Origin: Chloroflexota bacterium
GTDB lineage: Bacteria; Chloroflexota; Anaerolineae; Anaerolineales; Villigracilaceae
Length of the DNA: 11,770 nucleotides
NCBI GenBank assembly: GCA_016875755.1
Contig: VGOX01000030.1
Coordinates: forward strand, 1 to 11,770
Direction of reading: 5' to 3'
Part shown: positions 6,960 to 11,770 of the stretch, piece after piece
Numbering within the stretch: the stretch's first letter is position 1
Layout: each line of letters begins with the position of its first letter
Made by a program: the position numbers and the translations under genes
Notes under the pieces: model-generated
The model's input: only the letters and a program-made list of their open reading frames with translations
The model's database searches: none
What the model was told of the DNA's origin: nothing

Positions 6960-7889
6960 TTATTTTTTTCGAATGACAGCATGCCCAACCCGTACTTCCA
7001 TTTTCTTGATGAACGCCAACACAAGACTCGCGATCTGCTCACGCACTTCGTCCGTAGGTCTTGTCATTTCCATATCGAGGAAGAAGCGACCAGTCGTCTC
7101 GTCCAGCGGATGCGCGATGGAAAAATGATTCGCACCTTGCAAGATGACATCGAACGCCTCTTCCCCCGCCGACGGTTGACACGCTTCGTCAAACGTTTTC
7201 TCCACTGGATCTTTTTCCTGCCCCTCCGTCCCATAGCGCGCCCGACTTGCAGCGATGACACCATCTCTATCGCCACGCATCAGCATCACCGACTTGTCCC
7301 CCACCTTCAACACTGTGCCCGCTTCAAAGCCCAACATCGTGGATGCCATTGTATGCCCTGCATACGCAAAGACCGATTTCACCTGCGCAAAGAATTGCGC
7401 GTTCTGCAAAGCGACTGTGCCGCCCGCAGAATGTCCGCCAAGGATGATGTGATTCAGATCCATCGCACCACACAGCGGACTCTTCTCATCGTCATTCAAC
7501 TGCATCAGCGAATTCAGGATCGGTTGAATCGCTGGGCAGGTTGCGCCGCTTCCATACGTGTCAGGTTTTACTTTCGATAAATCAATCGCAGGCGTCAACC
7601 CGATCACGCCAGGCAGAGTTTCTGCCACATGGGTGTACATCACTGTGACAATATTTGCTTCCGCCAATTTCACTGCCAGCCAGTGATAACTCTCGATGCC
7701 CACGTTGATGCCATTGAAGAAGATCACTACTGGCATCGGCACGGATGTTTTATCCGCAGGAATCACGCCGCTCATCCGTTCCGCGTCACTGTTGGTCGGT
7801 GCGGCAGGATAATAAACTTTCAAATGCAGCACGTTATACGGTGCACTTGCATTCGGAAGAGTCGTGGCGTGGAAGAGAGCTCGGATCAC
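6960..7889 (-). CDS. Alpha/beta hydrolase, chlorophyllase-like
   Basis: 309 residues from a GTG start whose GTGA overlaps the stop of the preceding gene. A longer open frame reaches 7997 but its first 36 codons only shadow the upstream gene. The nucleophile elbow is GGHSAGG (151-157) with Ser154. The acid is Asp207 or Asp209 in RGDRDG, and the base is His255 in GANHFS. The block M-P-V-V-I-F-F-N-G-I-N-V-G (52-64) is the oxyanion strand and closely resembles the LFLHGFNLG-type segment of plant chlorophyllases, whose elbow is GHSRGG. Chlorophyllase removes the phytol tail of chlorophyll or pheophytin, giving the (pheo)phorbide that PAO uses. No signal peptide is seen, so a cytosolic enzyme is likely. 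The downstream Rieske gene begins 12 bases after the stop. Fold and triad are secure. Chlorophyllase versus another esterase cannot be settled from sequence alone. Confidence 0.88.
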   Translation of the reverse strand: MIRALFHATTLPNASAPYNVLHLKVYYPAAPTNSDAERMSGVIPADKTSVPMPVVIFFNGINVGIESYHWLAVKLAEANIVTVMYTHVAETLPGVIGLTPAIDLSKVKPDTYGSGATCPAIQPILNSLMQLNDDEKSPLCGAMDLNHIILGGHSAGGTVALQNAQFFAQVKSVFAYAGHTMASTMLGFEAGTVLKVGDKSVMLMRGDRDGVIAASRARYGTEGQEKDPVEKTFDEACQPSAGEEAFDVILQGANHFSIAHPLDETTGRFFLDMEMTRPTDEVREQIASLVLAFIKKMEVRVGHAVIRKK

Positions 7890-8665
7890 AAAGATTTCCT
7901 CAAAAGATACACATGCACATGATGTAGTTTTTCGTCGCGGTTCCATTTGCACAGACCTGCGACCATGCCTGTCGTCTCGTCGTTCACTTCCAGCCATGAG
8001 ACCGTTTCACCAGGAGCGGTCACGGCTTCGATCTCGCGCAAAGCGCCGTATAGCTTTTGACGTCCGCGCATGCCTTCTGTCTCATTAAAGGTCACATCGT
8101 TGGCGGTAATCGCGCTGGTTTCAAGCAACTCACCCTCGGGTGAGATCAAATAACGTTCACCGTGATAATCGCCGCCTGGTTGCGTCGGCTTCAAAATCGG
8201 AAAGCCTTCGTTTTCAGGGACGCCCACACCCACAATGGTCGCAACTTCTTCATTGGCATTGAAAAACTTTCCGCCAGTGACTTGTCGGTTCGGGTTGACC
8301 AATATCGAAAATGATGTGAAGTTATAGCCAAATCGTGTCCACATGCCTCGTGCAGTGAGCACACCGTCTTTCCATGAGAACCCGCCGCCTACCACGTCCT
8401 CACCGAGGTAATGGCGCGCCTTGCCGACGATCTTCAAGTCAAAGACAAACTCGCCAACCCGTTGGTTCATGATCTCAACAACAGATTGGGCCTGTTCCGA
8501 AATCCCATCCGCAACTTTGACAGGCTCACAAATTTGGATGACGCGGATCACATCTCCCTGCGGCTGGAGTTTGCGACGTTGATGGATCACACCCGCATAT
8601 TCGCCTGCAGGAGTGTAGACGTATTCGCTCACAAGCCAGTCACCGAGGAAGGTAGGTTGGGTCAC
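7886..8665 (-). CDS. Calycin/lipocalin-like protein, unknown function
   Basis: 259 residues from a GTG start that overlaps the previous stop as GTGA. An in-frame upstream candidate at 8725 would overlap the neighbour by 64 bases and adds 20 residues of anti-conserved look, so I reject it. Beta-rich with no signal peptide or helix-rich region. It opens with FLGDWLVSEYVYTPAGE (6-22) and carries A-R-H-Y-L-G-E-D-V-V-G (83-93), the same aromatic-x-Gly pattern as the other calycin-like proteins of the window. A second half begins at GDYHGERYLISPEGE (165-179). It sits between another calycin-like gene and the chlorophyllase-like hydrolase, coupled to both by 4-base overlaps, so it is probably made in proportion to the hydrolase. 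Binding of a hydrophobic substrate for that enzyme is a reasonable but untested idea. It is more diverged than the two larger relatives. Confidence 0.82.
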   Translation of the reverse strand: MTQPTFLGDWLVSEYVYTPAGEYAGVIHQRRKLQPQGDVIRVIQICEPVKVADGISEQAQSVVEIMNQRVGEFVFDLKIVGKARHYLGEDVVGGGFSWKDGVLTARGMWTRFGYNFTSFSILVNPNRQVTGGKFFNANEEVATIVGVGVPENEGFPILKPTQPGGDYHGERYLISPEGELLETSAITANDVTFNETEGMRGRQKLYGALREIEAVTAPGETVSWLEVNDETTGMVAGLCKWNRDEKLHHVHVYLLRKSL

Positions 8666-9573
8666 GCTCTTTCGAACTCCATCACACCGAATTGCGACCC
8701 GACGCGTTGCCCGCCACAATACCAATGTTGAACAACGGCTTTGCGCGAACCGTCGAGCGTCACCACTTCGCGCCGCCAGCAGCGCAGATGCGCTTCACGA
8801 TGATAGAACTGTCCACTCAAAGCACGTCCGCCGCTGAGAGAGTAACTGCCGACGATTTCCGAGTCATCCGTTGCCCACGCCTGCCATTGATTTGTGACCA
8901 GTAACATCTTGCGAATCTCTGGACCGAATGAGCCGCCTTCGATACGAAGTCCGATCATGCCTTCTTTGACAGGAGTAATGGTCTCTTCGTAAAGTTTCTT
9001 GCCTAGCGGTTTTCTCTCACCATCCAACGCGGAGAGTTCACCACTCCATCGCCCAGGTCGATGCAAAAGAATCTCGCCGCGTCCTGAAGTAGGATCGTCG
9101 TGCAAGTCGTAATGGGTGCCGCTAACGACAGTCGGCTGTGGTACGGGAGTATCTTCGGGCACGCGGTCGTTTTGTCCAACAACGACATACATCATGTGTT
9201 CACCGCGGGACATTTGAGCAAGCGAGAGTTGCAAATTGCCATCCACGATCATCAAGAAGAAGCGTTGACTCAACCCAAGTGCTGACCAATATGCATTGGC
9301 ATCCACAAGGTTTTCACTAAGTGTTTCGGCATATCCGATATTGGCGGGACCTTCGTACAGGCGGTGGTCGCCTTCTTCTTGAATGAAGTAATGTCCGCTA
9401 TGTTTGAAGGGACCAACGAAAGACACGTCAATGCGCACACGCCCTTCGGGGAGCGATTGCACGTTGCGATAGTCCGAGCCGTTGCCGAGGAAACAGCCTT
9501 TGCTGTCGAACACTTCGGCATTGCCTGCCCAGCGACCAAGTCCTTGCTTGAATTGGATGGGAGAGTTTGTCAT
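8662..9573 (-). CDS. Two-domain calycin/lipocalin-like protein (DUF3598-type), unknown function
   Basis: 303 residues from the ATG at 9573. The frame is open to 9621 and another ATG lies at 9597, but that stretch is translated heptad repeat and none of these starts has a clear Shine-Dalgarno, so the start is moderately sure. Two similar beta-rich halves are visible. The first has L-G-R-W-A-G-N-A-E-V-F-D (12-23) and H-R-L-Y-E-G-P-A-N-I-G (70-80), followed by NLVDANAYW (88-96). The second opens P-G-R-W-S-G-E-L (173-180). The N-L-V-D-A-N-A-Y-W stretch corresponds to T-L-V-D-A-H-Y-Y in the 4994-4044 protein. The C-terminal FGVMEFERA is also shared with that protein. The stop is inside the next GTG start. 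No enzyme motif is visible. Related DUF3598 proteins are known mainly from plants and cyanobacteria and lack an assigned function, to my knowledge. Confidence 0.84.
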   Translation of the reverse strand: MTNSPIQFKQGLGRWAGNAEVFDSKGCFLGNGSDYRNVQSLPEGRVRIDVSFVGPFKHSGHYFIQEEGDHRLYEGPANIGYAETLSENLVDANAYWSALGLSQRFFLMIVDGNLQLSLAQMSRGEHMMYVVVGQNDRVPEDTPVPQPTVVSGTHYDLHDDPTSGRGEILLHRPGRWSGELSALDGERKPLGKKLYEETITPVKEGMIGLRIEGGSFGPEIRKMLLVTNQWQAWATDDSEIVGSYSLSGGRALSGQFYHREAHLRCWRREVVTLDGSRKAVVQHWYCGGQRVGSQFGVMEFERA

Positions 9574-9591
9574 GGAGTGAGTCTGTTTTGT

Positions 9592-9659
9592 GACCATAGA
9601 CCATGGACGATAGACCATCAAAGCATGTCTATGGTCGGCGGTCTATCGTCCGCGGTCGT
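9592..9659. repeat. Heptad palindromic intergenic repeat, copy 4
   Basis: Direct heptads at 9592-9619 and inverted heptads at 9627-9659. Two exact 10-base inverted pairs are present: GACCATAGAC (9592-9601) with GTCTATGGTC (9627-9636), and GACGATAGAC (9606-9615) with GTCTATCGTC (9641-9650). They are interleaved and not nested, so they cannot both form in one simple hairpin. It lies between the DUF3891-like gene and the calycin-like gene at 9573. Confidence 0.78.
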
Positions 9660-9661
9660 TC

Positions 9662-10477
9662 TTATCCGCGCACCAGTTTATAGGTTTGCTTCTCTTTGGG
9701 TGTGTTATCGAAAATGGCTTTGAAGTCTGCGCCTTGAGGCTGAGCGGTGATGTAGCGTCCTTCGACAGAGACTTCGAGCGAGTCACCTTCAAAGACCCAC
9801 GGGGAGAGCGTATATGAACCGCCTTCTCGCGGGGCGATGCTGACAGTGTGATCTGTCCCTTTACCATCGGGCACGTTGAGGAATTTGCCTTCCTTGCGTC
9901 CTTCGGCATGAGTGGTGTGGAAGTACAACGCCAAGGTATCGAAGAACTGCAAGAGTTTGTAGTTATTGAACAAGGCTTTCTCTTCGATCCAAGCTTGGGA
10001 GGTGGAATCAGTTCCGAGGTCCGCTTTGAGGCGGGCTTGGCGAGTCAATTCATCTGCGAGCATCGCATCTGCGGCGGCTTTGTGCTCTGCGGAAATCTTG
10101 TCGATGAAAATAAAATCCGAAAGACCATAGCGTCCGTTGAATAAACCATAGGTGTGCATCGACGAGAGCAAGCCGCAATAAGCGTGATGTTTTTCATTGA
10201 ACTCGGGCGAGCCTTTGCTGGTTTGAATGAGATATTGAATGGGAGTCTGCGTGAGGTGATGCGGCAAGCCTGTGGTCGGCGATTGTTCGCGCAACGCGTC
10301 GATGGGTGCCCAGCCTTCGTCGTGATGTTCGACAATATAGACGACGAGATCGCGTGGCGCAGGTTGAGAAAAGTCCGTGTTGCCAAATGCACGTGCGAGT
10401 TGACCGCAGGTGCGAGTATGGTCGGGTTGTTCGATAGCGAAGTTGGGGGTGCCTTCGAGGGCGGTTTGGATGATCAT
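9662..10477 (-). CDS. DUF3891-like protein, possible HD-type metal-binding fold
   Basis: 271 residues from the ATG at 10477, which has a strong AGAGGAGA ribosome site three bases ahead. An ORF extension to 10510 is repeat DNA. The N-terminal part matches the pattern I associate with DUF3891: A-I-E-Q-P-D-H (14-20), C-G-Q-L-A-R-A-F-G-N (24-33), E-H-H-D-E-G-W (50-56) and S-S-M-H-T-Y-G-L (105-112). His20, His51, His52, Asp53 and His108 are candidate metal ligands, in the order seen in HD-type metal enzymes, but this is my reading and not an established mechanism. The C-terminal 60 residues (about 207-270) look beta-rich and hydrophilic. It is flanked on both sides by heptad palindromes, so it is the least tightly coupled gene in the train. 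I do not recognise its role in the pathway. Confidence 0.82.
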   Translation of the reverse strand: MIIQTALEGTPNFAIEQPDHTRTCGQLARAFGNTDFSQPAPRDLVVYIVEHHDEGWAPIDALREQSPTTGLPHHLTQTPIQYLIQTSKGSPEFNEKHHAYCGLLSSMHTYGLFNGRYGLSDFIFIDKISAEHKAAADAMLADELTRQARLKADLGTDSTSQAWIEEKALFNNYKLLQFFDTLALYFHTTHAEGRKEGKFLNVPDGKGTDHTVSIAPREGGSYTLSPWVFEGDSLEVSVEGRYITAQPQGADFKAIFDNTPKEKQTYKLVRG

Positions 10478-10490
10478 GGCTCTCCTCTTT

Positions 10491-10543
10491 GACGATAGAC
10501 GATGGACCATTGACCATGGTCCATCGTCTATCGTCCATCGTCT
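10491..10543. repeat. Heptad palindromic intergenic repeat, copy 5, perfect 20-bp hairpin
   Basis: The arms 10491-10510 and 10516-10535 are exact inverse complements over 20 bases with a 5-base loop (TGACC). The left side reads as four heptads GACGATA, GACGATG, GACCATT, GACCATG. No T tract follows in the direction of transcription. It separates the small calycin-like gene from the DUF3891-like gene and ends just upstream of that gene's ribosome site. Confidence 0.88.
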
Positions 10544-10999
10544 CTAAGGTTGTTGAATTCTCACAAAATCCTGAATCTGAAAAATGTGCGTGTTGCCTTC
10601 ACGCAGTTTGTGCGTGATGATGCGACGGTTGTTCGGGTCAATAAAATAATGATTGTTGTGAACGAGGGTATTGGAGATTTTGCTATCAATAGTGAAGACG
10701 TAGTTATACGGCGTGAGTTCTGTGCCGTTCAGGCTCAATTGTTCGCTCGTCGCCCAGCAATATTTTCCGTCTGTGGAAATGTCGGAGTTGAAAATAGTTT
10801 TTCCTACACCATATAAATTCTCAAAGTCTTCCATCAGGTGCCAACTCTTGCCGATCTCGTTCCAATACACATCCATGTGTACCGCAGAGGCTTCGATAAA
10901 ATCGCCCTTGGGTGTGAATGTTTTGCACAAGCCTTCCCATCGTCCCATGAAGCATTGATAGGGAATAGTTGATTTCGGGTCGCCATAATTCTTCGTCAT
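10544..10999 (-). CDS. Small single-domain calycin-like protein (DUF3598-type), unknown function
   Basis: 151 residues. The ATG at 10999 is 1 base after the regulator stop and has GGAG 6 bases upstream; a TTG at 11011 in the same frame overlaps the regulator and is less likely. F-M-G-R-W-E-G-L-C-K-T-F-T-P-K-G (17-32) is the clear family opening: Trp-x-Gly, an aromatic strand, then a Pro-Lys-Gly turn, as in DUF3598-type calycins. The rest alternates beta-strand-like segments (W-H-L-M-E-D-F at 53-59, Y-N-Y-V-F-T-I at 99-105, T-H-I-F-Q-I-Q-D-F at 137-145). It corresponds to one half of the two-domain relatives further down. No signal peptide or catalytic motif is seen. As the first structural gene behind the regulator it is likely the first product induced. 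Ligand binding is a guess. Confidence 0.85.
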   Translation of the reverse strand: MTKNYGDPKSTIPYQCFMGRWEGLCKTFTPKGDFIEASAVHMDVYWNEIGKSWHLMEDFENLYGVGKTIFNSDISTDGKYCWATSEQLSLNGTELTPYNYVFTIDSKISNTLVHNNHYFIDPNNRRIITHKLREGNTHIFQIQDFVRIQQP

Positions 11000-11000
11000 G

Positions 11001-11726
11001 TTAATCTCCAATTTGATATTTGAATCGGTCGCCGCGATAACGGGCTTGCAAGAACTCCAGCGGTTCGCCAGCCGCGCTCAACACCACACGTTGAATCATC
11101 AGCACAGGTGAACCCAAAGACATGTGAAGCAGCTTCACGTCGAGGTCTGAGGCGGCAACGGCTTCGATGGAACGAGTCGCATGGGATGTCGCCATCTGCG
11201 GGATGTGACTGATGTAGTTGAGCGATCCGCCTTCCAGAAGCCCCGCTTCATTTATTTGACCTGAAACTGATTCTGGCAAATAAGCCGTGTGCTGCCCGAT
11301 GGCTTCATCTGCCGCCATGCGCAAACGTCGAACACGATACACGCGGGTCTTGTGTGGAAGTTTGAGATTCGCCGCGACTTCTTTATTGGCTTCGACAAAT
11401 CCTTTTTCGATGACCTGCCAACCTGGCTTGATGCCTTTCTCGGTCATGAACTCGGTGAGGCTTTTGCGTTCTTCGGGGCTGTGCGTCATCTTGGGCGGTG
11501 CGACGAACGTCCCACGTCCGCGCTCTCGGATGAGTAAGCCTTCATAGACAAGATCGCTCAACGCCTGACGCACCGTAATACGGCTCAAACCGAACGAATT
11601 CTGCATCTCCTGTTCAGAGGGGATGAGATCATTCGGCTTCCATTCACCCGATTCGATCTTCTCGAGCAGGTGCTGTTTGAGTTGGTAGTGGAGTGGTAAG
11701 GGTGAACTTCGGTCAACTTTTAGCAT
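11001..11726 (-). CDS. GntR-family (HutC/UTRA) transcriptional regulator
   Basis: 241 residues. Residues 7-76 form the GntR winged helix-turn-helix: P-L-H-Y-Q-L-K-Q at 11-18, G-E-W-K-P-N-D-L-I-P-S-E at 27-38, L-S-R-I-T-V-R-Q-A-L at 47-56, and the wing R-G-R-G-T-F-V (69-75). Residues from about 95 to 236 form the UTRA effector domain, typical of the HutC subgroup, which usually acts as a repressor released by a small metabolite. It is the first gene of the train and the next gene starts 1 base after its stop, so it is co-transcribed with what it probably controls. The ATG at 11726 has only a weak AGG five bases ahead, suggesting low regulator levels. A 14-bp palindrome lies 21 bases upstream of the start. 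The effector cannot be predicted from sequence; a pigment-derived or phytol-derived acid would fit the context. Confidence 0.95.
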   Translation of the reverse strand: MLKVDRSSPLPLHYQLKQHLLEKIESGEWKPNDLIPSEQEMQNSFGLSRITVRQALSDLVYEGLLIRERGRGTFVAPPKMTHSPEERKSLTEFMTEKGIKPGWQVIEKGFVEANKEVAANLKLPHKTRVYRVRRLRMAADEAIGQHTAYLPESVSGQINEAGLLEGGSLNYISHIPQMATSHATRSIEAVAASDLDVKLLHMSLGSPVLMIQRVVLSAAGEPLEFLQARYRGDRFKYQIGD

Positions 11727-11746
11727 GGGAACCTGATTTCTGGCTA

Positions 11747-11760
11747 AATGTTATAACATT
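11747..11760. promoter_or_regulatory. 14-bp palindrome, probable operator of the GntR regulator
   Basis: AATGTTATAACATT is a perfect palindrome in the leader of the regulator gene. The octamer TTATAACA occurs twice in direct tandem (11751-11758 and 11759-11766), so the site extends to 11766. The GT...AC symmetry fits operators of HutC-type GntR proteins in general. It overlaps the predicted -10 box, the position expected for autorepression. Confidence 0.55.
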
Positions 11761-11763
11761 ATA
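11758..11763 (-). promoter_or_regulatory. Consensus -10 box (TATAAT) for the operon
   Basis: Read on the minus strand these bases are a perfect TATAAT, 31 bases upstream of the regulator ATG, which would give a leader of roughly 25 bases. The matching -35 would fall beyond the right edge of the window and cannot be checked. AT-rich sequence makes chance matches possible. Confidence 0.45.
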
Positions 11764-11770
11764 ACAATAA

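Noticed and set aside
3265..7889. Bacteriochlorophyll biosynthesis cluster
   Set aside because: No Mg-chelatase, BchE/BchM, chlorophyllide reductase or reaction-centre genes are present; the enzymes seen match degradation steps instead.
7890..7997. Longer N-terminus for the chlorophyllase-like hydrolase
   Set aside because: The added 36 residues are the other-frame reading of the upstream calycin-like gene, and the GTG at 7889 makes the same GTGA junction as the preceding gene pair.
41..10543. CRISPR array or IS terminal repeats as an explanation of the palindromes
   Set aside because: Copies are kilobases apart, have no constant repeat-spacer length, and no transposase or cas gene lies between them.

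Overview
The window is a single leftward (minus-strand) gene train of 13 genes. It runs from a GntR-family regulator at the right edge (11726) to a dehydratase small subunit that ends at 105. No credible gene lies on the plus strand. Neighbouring genes overlap by 4 bases (GTGA or ATGA) or sit 1 to 12 bases apart. The only wider gaps are four of 62 to 100 bases, plus the tail after the last gene, and every one of them holds a member of one palindromic heptad-repeat family. Codon use, the HutC-type GntR regulator and this style of intergenic palindrome suggest an uncultured Chloroflexota (Anaerolineae-like) bacterium. That assignment is an inference from style, not from a marker gene.

The centre of the window (7889 to 3265) encodes bacterial look-alikes of four enzymes of the plant chlorophyll breakdown (PAO/phyllobilin) pathway. 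They are a chlorophyllase-like alpha/beta hydrolase (7889-6960), a Rieske oxygenase resembling pheophorbide a oxygenase (6947-5814), a protein resembling red chlorophyll catabolite reductase (5713-4991), and a short-chain dehydrogenase resembling chlorophyll b reductase NYC1/NOL (4047-3265). Each assignment is only moderately secure alone. Together in one co-directional cluster they point strongly to a tetrapyrrole, probably chlorophyll, catabolic operon in a bacterium. I see no Mg-dechelatase (SGR), no 7-hydroxymethyl-chlorophyll reductase and no ferredoxin here.

Around these enzymes lie four proteins (10999-10544, 9573-8662, 8665-7886, 4994-4044) built from one or two calycin/lipocalin-like beta domains. 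They share a loose aromatic-x-Gly-Pro/Glu-x3-Gly motif and resemble the DUF3598 type. They may bind or carry the hydrophobic pigment or its linear products. A DUF3891-like protein (10477-9662) is also embedded.

The downstream end (3255 to 105) looks like carbon-skeleton metabolism. It holds an unusual fusion of an FMN-type flavin reductase with an HMG-CoA-lyase-like TIM barrel, then a two-subunit aconitase-superfamily dehydratase of the LeuC/LeuD size class with a non-standard substrate loop. A speculative but testable reading is that these process the dialkylmaleate-type fragments left when pyrrole rings are opened. The regulator probably controls the whole train from a promoter at the right edge, where a 14-bp palindrome overlaps a perfect TATAAT box.
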